From: Alphaproteobacteria bacterium
GTDB lineage: Bacteria; Pseudomonadota; Alphaproteobacteria; Rhodobacterales; Rhodobacteraceae
Assembly (NCBI GenBank): GCA_030425145.1
Contig: JAUHVK010000007.1
Span: 104,488-168,487, forward strand
DNA length: 64,000 nucleotides
Direction of reading: 5' to 3'
Below the pieces are notes generated by a model. The model was given only the letters and a program-made list of their open reading frames with translations, was not told where the DNA came from and searched no databases. Shown here piece after piece: positions 18,459 through 27,838 of the stretch (position 1 is its first letter; every line of letters starts with the position of its first letter). The position numbers and the translations under genes are program-made.

Positions 18459-19841
18459 TCACATTTGAACATCTCCACGCACGACGAATGCTGTTTCGAG
18501 CTCCGCGTGTGAAATATTGACTGCCTCGCTACCCGGCCAAGTCACAAGGGCATCCGCTAGATTGCCCAATTGAGTTTGCTGCCCACCTGCACCAGCGGCT
18601 TGCTTGGCAACAGCGGTGGTAACCGCCGCCACAACAACATCCACAATGGCGGTGATGATCGCGGCAACGATCAAAGGAACTGCCAAAGCAGCCACACCCG
18701 ATACAATATAAATCCAGGCTGGGATGTGTTTGTGATAATCTGACTTTGTTTCGCCGAACGCCTTGAACTTCAATGACTGCGATTTTGCATCAAAAACTGG
18801 CTTCAAAGATTGCGTAAACCAAAAGGACACAGAGCTATCGGCAAGTCCGGTAATGTCGAAAGTCCCATCTGCGTGAACGCTCATCACATCATCATCGATG
18901 CCGATTGTCATCGGAAATAGCCACGGCGTGTACCCGGTCCCCCAATGATCCACTGGTTTGCACTCTGCCGCTGTTGAAATGTAGGGGGGTGTCGGCATCG
19001 CCCCCAACACCATCTGGATTTTGTCACCCTTCATTTTGAAGAGCACGTGCTTCGGGTTCTGAAATGAACTCGGCAGCGATGGCATTATGAAGTGCTCCAG
19101 AAACAGGTCTGGTGCAAAGGCCATGTTCAAACCGGACGAATTGTCGGTCAGCGCGTTATCAATCTTGTCTGATCTGCTGGCGGCGGGGCGATCACGGACC
19201 ATGATCGCCACAACAAGGTGACCCGGTTCCTGATGACCGTGTTTGTCCTTGGCACCTTGCGCAAACATGAAATGCTTGAACACTGGTTTGATCCAGGACC
19301 GCTCGCCTGTAGGGACAAGATTTACGGACGTAAGAGCGTAGCTCAGCTTGTCCGCATTTGCGATCAGAACCTGTGGGATATGCTCATTCAGCAATGTCGC
19401 GGAAGTTCCCGAGGAGTCTTCGGCCTTTAGCGTACCATCCAGATCCGGATTGATCACGAATACCGCGCCTTTGGTTCGGTCTTGCTTTGATTTTCCGACA
19501 GTTTTAAGTTGGAATTTGAGATCCGAGGCGGTTCCTTTGGCATTATCGACAAAGTCGATCTGAACCGAAACCTCAATTTTCACGCCAGTTAAATCGACTT
19601 GAGGTTTAACCGCAAACCGCCCGGATTGCTTTAAGGTCCCGCTCTTGAAAGGGAGCATAAGTGTAAGTGTATTATCCGAACCAAAACTGGTGATTTGCCA
19701 CGGCCCGAATTCGCCTTTAATTTCAACACCGGAACCTGAATAAGACAACGAGGTCGGAGCTTGGCTCATTCTCTTGGCAAGGAGCTTGTTCAGATCATCT
19801 TGCCGGCACGCGGCCAGAACGTCCCACCCATGGGTGTCCAT
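18459..19841 (-). CDS. P47-like TULIP-domain protein, first gene of cluster
   Basis: 460 residues from ATG 19841, with GTAGGGGGG just upstream. It starts almost directly at the family motif (DTHGWDVLAACRQDDLNKLL), like clostridial P47. FGPWQITSFGSDNTLTLMLP, RSWIKPVFKHFMFAQG and FLEHFIMPSLP follow in the common order. The C-terminal part carries a long hydrophobic stretch (about 370-415, Ala/Val/Ile-rich). It is the promoter-proximal gene of the cluster, with 30 bases to the next. No toxin gene of the botulinum type is near, so an accessory role to such a toxin is not supported. Confidence 0.78.
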   Translation of the reverse strand: MDTHGWDVLAACRQDDLNKLLAKRMSQAPTSLSYSGSGVEIKGEFGPWQITSFGSDNTLTLMLPFKSGTLKQSGRFAVKPQVDLTGVKIEVSVQIDFVDNAKGTASDLKFQLKTVGKSKQDRTKGAVFVINPDLDGTLKAEDSSGTSATLLNEHIPQVLIANADKLSYALTSVNLVPTGERSWIKPVFKHFMFAQGAKDKHGHQEPGHLVVAIMVRDRPAASRSDKIDNALTDNSSGLNMAFAPDLFLEHFIMPSLPSSFQNPKHVLFKMKGDKIQMVLGAMPTPPYISTAAECKPVDHWGTGYTPWLFPMTIGIDDDVMSVHADGTFDITGLADSSVSFWFTQSLKPVFDAKSQSLKFKAFGETKSDYHKHIPAWIYIVSGVAALAVPLIVAAIITAIVDVVVAAVTTAVAKQAAGAGGQQTQLGNLADALVTWPGSEAVNISHAELETAFVVRGDVQM

Positions 19842-20152
19842 AAGCCCCCCTACTCATAAACATATGACCTAGCGTAAAGCGAAGCTGGGATTATTCAACG
19901 ATTTTTCTATTGAATTGGGAAAAACGCGAATTTGCATCTTTAGCGTGAGAACTCGCTGCACAGATTTCGAGCAAAGCCCTGTGACTCTATTAGGTCACCC
20001 TTCGGAACCCGAGCCGATGAGAAGAGGTGGAAACGCTTGCTCCCGGCTTGGACAGCACTCAACATCAAAGCGTCACTCTTGATGCTGGCCGGTCGCATTA
20101 TCCGACGCGAGAACCCAAGAAGATTGGACGCACGCGAACGTGCGCCAGCCCT
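19842..20152. other. Upstream region of the P47-like cluster
   Basis: 311 bases without a gene. The part next to the cluster (19880-19950) is AT-rich and should hold its promoter, but I see no clear -35/-10 pair. CGCACG-CGAA-CGTGCG at 20129-20144 is a 6-bp stem with a tetraloop just past the stop of the DUF1045 gene and may act as a weak transcript end. Confidence 0.4.
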
Positions 20153-20824
20153 TCACCCAGCAAGGGGGTGGCGTTGAATGACCTCGAAACGCCCATCCTC
20201 GCGCTCGCCAACCAAGGCCACCTCATCCATGACAAAAGGCGCAGGCAAGGGAGGCAGATGTGCGAGGGCGGTCTTAGTCCAATGGTCGATGCGATCGACC
20301 AGAAGACGCCCGGTCAGCGTCATGTGAAAGTGGAACTGGTCCATCACGTAGGGATACCCCCATCGCTCCAGCAATTCCTCTTGCCGATCCGACAGCCGCG
20401 CATTCCGCCGACGCGCCAATTCCGCTTCACTGGCAGGCGCACGAAACGCATCCAAGGACTCTACACATGTGGCGGCCACGCGTGCGATGCCGGACATATC
20501 GCCAACTGGTGTCAGTGCAAGAAACCGGCCCAGCGCGGTCAAAGCCAACCCGTCACTTTGCGCGGGTGTACAGTTCGCAGCCATCTGCGCCACCGCATCC
20601 TGCAACCCTGTCAAATCCTTGCCCTCGGCCAGCCGAAACGGAGGTTTCAGTGTTCCGTGAAATCCGTATTTCCGGGGTGTCTTGGTCGCGCCGTCCAGAC
20701 CGGGCACATCAAGCGACGGAACAGTCCGAGCCTCGACGCAATCCCAGCCCAGCCAAGCCGCTCCAAACGCGGCCAACGCGCCTTCGGGCGGCAAGTAGTA
20801 GATCGCAAATCGCGTAAACGGCAT
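20153..20824 (-). CDS. DUF1045 family 2H-phosphoesterase-like protein
   Basis: 223 residues. Two histidine motifs of the 2H phosphoesterase superfamily are visible: HGTLKPPF near residue 56 and HFHMTLTG near 164. The N-terminal RFAIYYLPP and the spacing match the DUF1045 family, often found in phosphonate (phn) operons. No phosphonate genes occur here, so the gene stands alone. The reaction is likely cleavage of a 2',3'-cyclic or similar phosphodiester, by homology. Confidence 0.8.
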   Translation of the reverse strand: MPFTRFAIYYLPPEGALAAFGAAWLGWDCVEARTVPSLDVPGLDGATKTPRKYGFHGTLKPPFRLAEGKDLTGLQDAVAQMAANCTPAQSDGLALTALGRFLALTPVGDMSGIARVAATCVESLDAFRAPASEAELARRRNARLSDRQEELLERWGYPYVMDQFHFHMTLTGRLLVDRIDHWTKTALAHLPPLPAPFVMDEVALVGEREDGRFEVIQRHPLAG

Positions 20825-21068
20825 GACTTCGCCCTCTCTTTCGCCCCGGTCACTATTCGCCTCTGGCAGTCCATGTCAGAGCCAGCGCAGCTTGCCAATG
20901 CCTTGCCTGTTGCGATGCCCCTCGTTCCGGACCACCCCAACCCGCGTCCCTCTCTTGCGCGGCGCAGCAACTTGGCTGACAAACAGTCGAGATTAACCAT
21001 GTCCGAAAGCCAAAGATGGCTGCCTGCCTCCATTCCTGCGACAAAGACCTGACAAGGTCAGTGAGCCG

Positions 21069-22289
21069 ATGATCACCCGCGACCATCTTCCGGCCATGGG
21101 GCTCGGGGTCAGCCAGATCGTCGGCTACGGCACATTGATGTATGCTTACGCAATCCTTTTGCCGCACATGGCCGAGGATCTGGGGCTGACCCTGTCGGGG
21201 ATGTTCGGAATCCTGTCACTGGGCTTGTTCTTCGGTGGCTTGGTATCTCCTATCGCAGGCAAGCTGGTCGATCGATACGGCGGGCGCTGGGTCATGACTC
21301 TGGGTTCGGTCATCGCAGCGATTGCAGTGATGGCCCTCAGCCAGGTCGAGGGAACAAGAGGCCTGTTTGTCACCATCCTCGTGGCCGAAGCCGCCGGGAT
21401 GTTCGTGCTTTACAACATGGCCTTCGCTTCAGTGGCGCGGCTCGATCTGTCCGTACCGCCCCAGAAATCAATCTCGATCATCACGCTCTTTGGCGGTGTC
21501 GCATCAACGATCTACTGGCCGCTGACACTTGCGCTCTACAACGCTGTTGGGTGGCAAACCACATGGTTTATTCTTGGGATCACCCTACTCCTGACCTGTG
21601 TTCCAATCCACTTCTTCGCCCTGCGCGGGGCCGAAACCCTCCCCGACACCCCACCCAGAAGCCCACGCCCTAACTGGCCTGAATTGACCGGCGCGCTGCG
21701 GCGTCAGGGGATGCTGTGGATGGTGATCTCGTTTGTCTGTTCCGGCTACATCATGGGCGCGGTGATGGCACTTTGGGTGACCAATGTTCAGGATCTCGGC
21801 CATTCCGCCGCGCTGGCTGCTTTGGCCGGCGCTGTGATCGGGCCGTTCAAGACCGTGGGCCGGTTCTTCGAAATGGTCGTCAGCAAGAACATGTATCCCC
21901 GCGTGACCTATGCCCTAAGCCTTGGCTTGATGTTCTCTGGTTTTCTGGTGCTGCTGGCTTTCGGCTTCACCCTGCCCGGCCTGATGATCGCGGCAGCGCT
22001 CTACGGCATGGGCGACGGGATCAAGACCATCGCCAGAGGCACCCTGCCCCTCGCGCTTTTCGGGGCCAAAGGCTACGGCACACGGCTCGGCTGGATCGCT
22101 TTCGTGCAGATGGGCATCAATGCCTCCGCCCCCTTTGCCTTTGCATGGCTCACGCAGACCTTTGGCGGTTGGTGGTCCTTCGCTGTGATGACGCTGTGCC
22201 TCTGTGCCGCCATCGCGACCTTCCTGCTGATCCCGGATCCGCGCAAGCAGGACAACGCGCTCCCTCAGGACGCGGATGCGGCCTCCTAA
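21069..22289 (+). CDS. MFS transporter
   Basis: 406 residues with 12 predicted helices. The MFS loop 2-3 motif is present as GKLVDRYGGRWVMTLG near residue 65, with a second related loop after helix 8. The N-terminal GVSQIVGYGTLMYAYAILLP resembles the YbfB/oxalate-formate-like antiporter subgroup. The substrate is unknown. It is divergent from DUF1045, and its stop overlaps that of the convergent dppF-like gene by three bases. Confidence 0.85.
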   Translation: MITRDHLPAMGLGVSQIVGYGTLMYAYAILLPHMAEDLGLTLSGMFGILSLGLFFGGLVSPIAGKLVDRYGGRWVMTLGSVIAAIAVMALSQVEGTRGLFVTILVAEAAGMFVLYNMAFASVARLDLSVPPQKSISIITLFGGVASTIYWPLTLALYNAVGWQTTWFILGITLLLTCVPIHFFALRGAETLPDTPPRSPRPNWPELTGALRRQGMLWMVISFVCSGYIMGAVMALWVTNVQDLGHSAALAALAGAVIGPFKTVGRFFEMVVSKNMYPRVTYALSLGLMFSGFLVLLAFGFTLPGLMIAAALYGMGDGIKTIARGTLPLALFGAKGYGTRLGWIAFVQMGINASAPFAFAWLTQTFGGWWSFAVMTLCLCAAIATFLLIPDPRKQDNALPQDADAAS

Positions 22290-23245
22290 TCCGTGAGCGG
22301 ATGAAAGCAGGCCACTTCCGAGCGCGTGCCAATCGGCGTCAGGCCCGGCGTTTCCCTCCGGCACTTGTCAGTGGCGCGCGGGCAGCGGGCGGCAAAGGCG
22401 CATCCCTTTGGCGGGTTGAGCGGATCGGGCAATTCGGTACCCTCCGCCTCCGGCGCGGTCAGCGGCCGCCCCACCACTGGTGCACTGTTGGCCAGCAGCT
22501 TCGTGTACGGATGCTTTGGCGCGGCAAACACCTCTTCGGCGGGGCCAAGCTCCACCACTGACCCGAAATAGAGAACGGCGATCCGGTCACTTACCGCTTC
22601 GACGACAGCCAAATCATGGCTGATGAACAGGTAGGTCAGATCGAATTGCCGACGCAGATCGGCCAGCAGATTGAGCACCTGCGCCTGCACCGAAACGTCA
22701 AGCGCCGATACCGGCTCATCAAGGATCAGGATGCGCGCCTGCGCAGCCAGTGCACGGGCAATCCCGATGCGCTGGGCCTGCCCGCCGGAAAATTCATGCG
22801 GGTAGCGGTCAAGGAACTCTTCCCGTAGATTCACGCTCTCGAAGATCTCCAAGATCCGCCTGCGCCGTGCGTCGGTAGGCATGTTGTGCAAATGCTTGAG
22901 AGGTGCTTCCATGATTTGGCGGATCGTCTTGCGCGGGTTCAGTGAGGAAATGGGATCCTGAAACACATACTGAATCCGCTTGCCGAACTCCGCAGGGTCC
23001 GCCGTATCAAGCGCCGCTCCCTCGATTTCGATCTGCCCGCTGCTTGGCTCAAGAAGCCCCACCAGCATCCGTGCCAGTGTTGACTTCCCACAACCGGATT
23101 CACCGACGATGCCCAACGTTTCACCCTGCCGCACCGACATCGATAGCGGATGCACCGCTTTGACCGACCCCGTCGGATTGCCAAACAGCGACCGCCCCAC
23201 CGGGAAGGTCTTGGACAGGTTGGTCAGCTTCAGCGCATCGATCAT
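22286..23245 (-). CDS. Oligo/dipeptide ABC transporter ATP-binding protein (DppF/OppF type)
   Basis: 319 residues from ATG 23245, preceded by AGGAGG and overlapping the upstream stop as ATGA. Walker A GESGCGKST, the Q-loop region QDPISSLNPR, the signature SGGQAQRIGIARAL, Walker B ILILDEPVSALD and the H-loop FISHD are all present. The C-terminal oligopeptide-specific domain contains the Cys-rich segment CAFAARCPRATDKCR, which in this family can bind an iron-sulfur cluster. It is the last gene of the peptide-uptake operon. Confidence 0.93.
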   Translation of the reverse strand: MIDALKLTNLSKTFPVGRSLFGNPTGSVKAVHPLSMSVRQGETLGIVGESGCGKSTLARMLVGLLEPSSGQIEIEGAALDTADPAEFGKRIQYVFQDPISSLNPRKTIRQIMEAPLKHLHNMPTDARRRRILEIFESVNLREEFLDRYPHEFSGGQAQRIGIARALAAQARILILDEPVSALDVSVQAQVLNLLADLRRQFDLTYLFISHDLAVVEAVSDRIAVLYFGSVVELGPAEEVFAAPKHPYTKLLANSAPVVGRPLTAPEAEGTELPDPLNPPKGCAFAARCPRATDKCRRETPGLTPIGTRSEVACFHPLTD

Positions 23246-25122
23246 GACCCAACCTCCTCTGTGCCGACGGGGTACAGGCACCGCACCGCATGGCCACCCG
23301 ACTGCGCGAAGGGAATATCCCCCCGGCGGCACGTCTCCTGCACCTTCTGACAGCGGTCGGCAAAGGCACACCCCTCGGGCAGCCTGTCAACCACAGGCGG
23401 AAGTCCGGGGATCGCGTCAAGCCGCCGCTTGCCGCCACCCAACTCGGGCACACAGGCCATAAGACGCGCGGTATAAGGATGGCGTGGCGCATCAAGGATT
23501 TCTTCCGTCGGACCCTCTTCGACGATCCGACCGGCATACATCACCGCGACCCGATCACACAGTTGCGCCACCACCCCGAAATCATGGGTGATGAACACGA
23601 TGGCCAACCCGCGCGAGCGCCGCAGGTCATCGAGGATCGTCAACACCTGCGCCTGCACTGTCACATCCAGCGCCGTGGTGGGTTCGTCCGCAATGATGAT
23701 GTCCGGATCATTGGCCAGTGCCATGGCGATGCCCACACGCTGACGCATCCCGCCGGACATCTCATGCGGATAATCGGAGATGCGCTTTTCGGCGTTGGGA
23801 ATACGCACCGCACGCAACAGGTCGATGGCCTTGGCCTGCCCCTCTGCCCGGCCAATAGGCCGATGCGCCCGGATCGCTTCGATCAACTGGTCGCCAACAC
23901 GGTAGAGCGGATGCAGCGTCGCCAGCGGGTCCTGAAAGATATACGAGACATTGCGCCCGCGCATGTCACGCAAGCGCCGATAAGGCGCACCGATCAGGTC
24001 TTCGCCATCGTAATAGGCCGCACCACCCGTGATGACGCCGGGCGGCGATGCGACCAGTCCCATGATCGACAGCGCCGTGACCGATTTGCCCGATCCACTC
24101 TCACCGATGATGCCAAGACATTCGCCCTTTTCGACATGCAGATCGACCCCACCCACCGCGCGATAGATGCGGGACTTGAGGTGAAACTGCGTCTCCAGCG
24201 CCCGGACCTCAAGCAACCCGGCCCCGGTCGGCGCGGGTGGCGCGTCGCGCCGCTGCACTTGCGTTGCCGCCATCGGCCGCGACAGTGCGCCAGATTTCAA
24301 ACGCGGGTCCAGTGCGTCGCGCACACCGTCACCCAAGAGGTTGATCGACATGACGATGATCAGGATCATCACCCCCGGCACGATCGACGTGTGAGGATTG
24401 GTAATCAGCGCAGACCGCGCCTCACCCAGCATCGAGCCCAGATCAGCCTGCGGCGGCTGCGACCCCAACCCCAGAAACGACAGGCCCGCCGTCTCAAGGA
24501 TCATCCAACCGATGGTGGTCGACATGGCGATCACGATCACCGGAATCACGTTGGGCAAAATCTCGGACAGGATGATCTGGCGGTTCGACAGGCCCGCGAG
24601 CCGCGCCGCATCGACAAACTCCTTGTTGGCGATGCTCACCGTGATGCCCCGGATATTGCGCGCAAAGAACGGAACGTTCACGGCGGCCACGGCGATCAGT
24701 GCATTGAACAACCCCGGCCCAAGGGCCGCAACAATGGCCAGCGCCAGCAGGATGTAGGGAAACGCCATCAGCATATCGACGCCGCGCATGATCACATTGT
24801 CGGTGCGCCCACCATAATAGCCCGCCACAATGCCGATTGCCGCGCCGATGGTTGCCGCGATGATTGCAGCCGCAAAACCCACGGCCAGCGACAGCCGCGT
24901 CCCCCACATCAACCGCGAAAGCAAATCACGCCCAAGGTGATCGGTGCCAAGAAGCGCCCCGTCGGAAAAGATCGGCTGAAACCGGTTCGATGTGTTGGTC
25001 ACGTCCGGATCCGCCAGCGGCAACAGCGGTGTGACAAGTGCCAGAAGCACCACCAGCACCAGCACGATCCCACCCGCGAGCGCAAGCCGGTTCCGGGCCA
25101 AAAGCGTCAGGAACGCGATCAT
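23242..25122 (-). CDS. Fused peptide ABC permease and ATPase (DppC-DppD)
   Basis: 626 residues. Residues 1-280 are an inner-membrane permease with five to six helices and the EAA loop ([20 protein letters not shown]). Residues 300-620 are a complete ATPase: [40 protein letters not shown] and the C-terminal [15 protein letters not shown]. There is no stop or frameshift at the join. Such permease-ATPase fusions occur in this transporter family and fix the stoichiometry. ATGA overlaps link it to both neighbours. Confidence 0.92.
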   Translation of the reverse strand: MIAFLTLLARNRLALAGGIVLVLVVLLALVTPLLPLADPDVTNTSNRFQPIFSDGALLGTDHLGRDLLSRLMWGTRLSLAVGFAAAIIAATIGAAIGIVAGYYGGRTDNVIMRGVDMLMAFPYILLALAIVAALGPGLFNALIAVAAVNVPFFARNIRGITVSIANKEFVDAARLAGLSNRQIILSEILPNVIPVIVIAMSTTIGWMILETAGLSFLGLGSQPPQADLGSMLGEARSALITNPHTSIVPGVMILIIVMSINLLGDGVRDALDPRLKSGALSRPMAATQVQRRDAPPAPTGAGLLEVRALETQFHLKSRIYRAVGGVDLHVEKGECLGIIGESGSGKSVTALSIMGLVASPPGVITGGAAYYDGEDLIGAPYRRLRDMRGRNVSYIFQDPLATLHPLYRVGDQLIEAIRAHRPIGRAEGQAKAIDLLRAVRIPNAEKRISDYPHEMSGGMRQRVGIAMALANDPDIIIADEPTTALDVTVQAQVLTILDDLRRSRGLAIVFITHDFGVVAQLCDRVAVMYAGRIVEEGPTEEILDAPRHPYTARLMACVPELGGGKRRLDAIPGLPPVVDRLPEGCAFADRCQKVQETCRRGDIPFAQSGGHAVRCLYPVGTEEVGS

Positions 25123-26066
25123 GTCTTGATCCTGGGGTCGAGAAGGCTCTGCGCCACATCAACAGCGATGTTGAAGATCACGTAACACCCCGCGACAAAC
25201 ACCACCCCGCCCTGCACCAGCAGGATGTCTCGCTTGAGGATGGCATCGACCAGCATTCGACCCACGCCGGGCCACTGGAACACGATCTCGATGTAAACCG
25301 CACCCGACAGCACGAAGCCCGCCTGAATGCCCAGAACCGGAATGATCGACACCATCGCCGCCTTCAGCGCATGCCGCCAGATCACGCTGCGCTCGTGCAC
25401 ACCCTTGGCGCGGGCGGTGCGGATGAAGTCCTGCCGCAACACTTCAAGCATGGCCGACCGCGACAGCCGCGCAATGACCCCCGTGGCGACGACGGCCAGC
25501 GCCAGCGCCGGCATGGCAAGATGGGTCATCAGAACCGGGATCGTGCGATCCCCATAGATCGGCCACATGCCCGACACCGGAAACCAGCGCAGGTTCACCG
25601 CAAAGGTCAGGATCATCATCATTCCCAGAAAGAAAGACGGGATCGAAATCCCCAGCAGCACCGCAAAAGTGATCGCCTTGTCGGCCAGCCCATACTGGTT
25701 TGCTGCCGAGATCACACCGGCCATGACGCCCAGAACCGAGCAGAGCACAAACGCCGTGCCTGCAAGCACCAGCGTAGCATTGAACCGTTCCAGAACCTCG
25801 TCCAACACCGGCCGATTGAGCGCGAAGGACGTGCCGAAATCCCCCTGCAACATATTACTCAGCCATATGAAATACTGCTGCACCAACGGCTTATCGAGCC
25901 CCAGATCGCGGTTCAGCTTTTCGACATTCTCCGGTGTGGCGTAACTGCCCAGGATCGCAGTCGCCGGATCACCGGGGATCATCGCCATGATCAGGAACAC
26001 GATCACCGTGATCCCAAGAAGCACCGGAACCGCCGACAGCAGACGTTTGAGAATGTAACCCGTCAC
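25119..26066 (-). CDS. Peptide ABC transporter permease (DppB type)
   Basis: 315 residues with six helices. The N-terminal YILKRLLSAVPVLLGITVIV is typical of DppB/OppB, followed by PGDPA. The EAA-type loop reads QDFIRTARAKGVHERSVIWR near residue 205. It forms the membrane channel with the DppC half of the fusion encoded downstream, whose start it overlaps (ATGA). Confidence 0.93.
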   Translation of the reverse strand: MTGYILKRLLSAVPVLLGITVIVFLIMAMIPGDPATAILGSYATPENVEKLNRDLGLDKPLVQQYFIWLSNMLQGDFGTSFALNRPVLDEVLERFNATLVLAGTAFVLCSVLGVMAGVISAANQYGLADKAITFAVLLGISIPSFFLGMMMILTFAVNLRWFPVSGMWPIYGDRTIPVLMTHLAMPALALAVVATGVIARLSRSAMLEVLRQDFIRTARAKGVHERSVIWRHALKAAMVSIIPVLGIQAGFVLSGAVYIEIVFQWPGVGRMLVDAILKRDILLVQGGVVFVAGCYVIFNIAVDVAQSLLDPRIKT

Positions 26067-26105
26067 TCGGGAATCCCTTCATCTTGCCCGTAAACTCCGG
26101 GGGAT

Positions 26106-26151
26106 GTGGGGGACTGGTCCCCCACAATTCGGGCGGGTCTCCCCGCCCGAA
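26106..26151 (-). terminator. Two tandem stem-loops between binding-protein gene and dppB
   Basis: GTGGGGGAC/GTCCCCCAC (26106-26125) and TTCGGGCGGG/CCCGCCCGAA with a TCTC loop (26128-26151) are strong consecutive hairpins. They lie in the 90-base gap after the solute-binding gene. No T-tract follows, so mRNA stabilisation or partial attenuation is more likely than full termination. Confidence 0.65.
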
Positions 26152-26156
26152 ACCAC

Positions 26157-27734
26157 TCAGTTTTTCACAACTTCATCGAGCAACAGAAAGAACGACGGCT
26201 GCAACGAGAAATTCTCGACCTTGTCGCTCGTTACCGCGTTCTGTTTCCAGTTTGCGACGAAGACCCAAGGCGCATCGTCCTGCACGATGGTCTGCATTTC
26301 CTTGTAAAGACGCGCGCGTTCCGCCTGATCGGTTGCAACCCGTGCCGCTTCAAGCAGCTCGTCCACCTCGGGGTTGGAATAGTAACCGGAATTGAACCCG
26401 CCCTGATCCGGCCACGCAGCGGTGCGCAGCGCAAGGAACGGCAGCGTATCGGGGTCGTTGGTCATCCACGCCATTTCGGCCATGTCGGCCTTACCTTCGA
26501 GACCTGGGTTCACTTCTCCAAGGAAGGTGTTCCACTCGTAGGTTTCGATCTTCACGTCGAACCCAACTGCCTCAAGATCGGCCTGGATCGCGGTGCCCAT
26601 GGCAATCGGATCGAGCATCCCCGACCCACCTTCGGTGACGAAGAAGGTCAGTTCGGCCCCCTCTGCACCCGCCTCGGCAATCAGAGCGCGGGCTTTGTCC
26701 GGGTCATAGGCATAGGGCTCCAGATCCGGGTTATAGGCCCAGGCAAAGGCGGGCGGCGTCGGGCCAGCGGCAACCTCGGCTGTGCCTTCCAGCACCTCGT
26801 TCACCAGCGCTTCCTTGTTGACCGCATAGTTCGCCGCCTGACGGACACGCTTGTCTGCAAACGGGCCTTCCTTGGCGTTGAGGATCAGGAACCAGACATG
26901 CGGACCCGCCTGCTCGTGTACCGTGTAGGCATCACCCTGAAACTCAGACAGCGCAACGGGAGGCACTTCGACCATCAGGTCGATGCCACCGGCCAGCATT
27001 TCCGCTGTCCGCGTGTTGGCATCGGTGATCGGGCGGAAGACAACCGCCTGCAAGTCCGGCGCGCCGTCCCAGTAGTCCGGGTTGGCTTCGATCACCACGG
27101 CCTCATTCGACCGCCATTCGCCAAAACGGAACGGCCCGGTCCCCGACGGGTTGCGCCCGAAATCCGCACCGTGCTGCTCCACCGCTGCCGGCGACACGAT
27201 CAGACCGGTCGGATAGGCAAGGTTCGACAGGAACGGCGCGTAAGGCCCGTTCAGCGTGAATTTCACCGTCATCTCATCGACGACATCGGTGGACACGACC
27301 GACGAAAAGAAAAAGGCCAGCGGGAACGGGCCGGTGTCGTGAAAGGGGTGATCCTCTTTCAGCATCCGGTCAAAATTGAACTTCACCGCCTCGGCGTTGA
27401 AGGCAGAGCCGTCATGGAAGGTGACCCCGTCGCGGAGCGTGAACGTGTACTCCGTGCCGTCTTCGCTGATCTCCCAGCTGGTCGCCAGCGCGGGTTCGAC
27501 CTCGAGCGTCCCGTCCTTGTAGCGCACCAGCCCGTCATAGACGTTCATCAGAATGCGGAAATCATTGACCGCCGTGACCGCCGCAGGATCAAGCGCCTTT
27601 GGCTCGGCAATCTGGCCGACAATCAAAACACCGGGCGGTGTCTGGGCCTGAGCGGCGCCAAAATGACCCAATGTCAGGGCAAGCGCCGTACCGGCGGCCA
27701 TGAGGCCCCGGCGGGTGACGTGAAAGAGCGACAT
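26157..27734 (-). CDS. Periplasmic peptide-binding protein (SBP family 5, DppA type)
   Basis: 525 residues from ATG 27734, with AGGAGAGGAAG upstream. The signal peptide starts MSLFHVTRRGLMAAG, possibly twin-arginine, and ends at AQAQ. Family 5 landmarks are AEPKALDPAAVTAVND, YDGLVRYKDG, SWEISEDGTEYTFTLRDGV and TFHDGSAFNAEAVKFN. It captures di- or oligopeptides or similar compounds for the DppB/DppCD/DppF transporter encoded downstream. Two palindromic operators lie between its start and the divergent DUF1028 gene. Confidence 0.92.
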   Translation of the reverse strand: MSLFHVTRRGLMAAGTALALTLGHFGAAQAQTPPGVLIVGQIAEPKALDPAAVTAVNDFRILMNVYDGLVRYKDGTLEVEPALATSWEISEDGTEYTFTLRDGVTFHDGSAFNAEAVKFNFDRMLKEDHPFHDTGPFPLAFFFSSVVSTDVVDEMTVKFTLNGPYAPFLSNLAYPTGLIVSPAAVEQHGADFGRNPSGTGPFRFGEWRSNEAVVIEANPDYWDGAPDLQAVVFRPITDANTRTAEMLAGGIDLMVEVPPVALSEFQGDAYTVHEQAGPHVWFLILNAKEGPFADKRVRQAANYAVNKEALVNEVLEGTAEVAAGPTPPAFAWAYNPDLEPYAYDPDKARALIAEAGAEGAELTFFVTEGGSGMLDPIAMGTAIQADLEAVGFDVKIETYEWNTFLGEVNPGLEGKADMAEMAWMTNDPDTLPFLALRTAAWPDQGGFNSGYYSNPEVDELLEAARVATDQAERARLYKEMQTIVQDDAPWVFVANWKQNAVTSDKVENFSLQPSFFLLLDEVVKN

Positions 27735-27765
27735 CTCTTCTTCCTCTCCTGTGATTTTTGACTTT

Positions 27766-27783
27766 AATTTATCATGATAAATT
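27766..27783. promoter_or_regulatory. Perfect 18-bp palindromic operator (site 1)
   Basis: AATTTATCATGATAAATT is a perfect palindrome located 32 bases upstream of the binding-protein start codon. Imperfect copies occur at 27794-27811 and 29330-29347. It is the probable site of the GntR/FadR regulator encoded at 28511-29278. Confidence 0.7.
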
Positions 27784-27793
27784 GCATCAGGCC

Positions 27794-27811
27794 AAATTTT
27801 CATGATAAATT
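27794..27811. promoter_or_regulatory. Operator site 2 (near-palindrome)
   Basis: The right half TGATAAATT is identical to site 1 and the left half differs at two positions. Its centre lies 28 bases from the centre of site 1, in the shared divergent region 27 bases before the DUF1028 start, so one bound regulator could control both directions. Confidence 0.6.
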
Positions 27812-27838
27812 CAAGCCCAAGACCATCCGGAGACCCCA

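Noticed and set aside
12647..19841. Botulinum-like toxin locus
   Set aside because: No neurotoxin, NTNH or other HExxH protease gene lies in or next to the P47-like cluster.
20027..21052. 341-residue plus-strand frame over the DUF1045 gene
   Set aside because: Basic low-quality composition; the minus strand has the two 2H phosphoesterase histidine motifs.
23290..25185. 631-residue plus-strand frame opposite the peptide-transporter genes
   Set aside because: Extremely Arg/His/Gln-rich with no domain; it is the mirror of the dppCD reading frame, which has all ABC motifs.
26106..27761. 551-residue plus-strand frame opposite the peptide-binding protein
   Set aside because: Arg/Gly/His-rich antisense frame of a clear SBP family 5 gene; no SD or recognisable domain.
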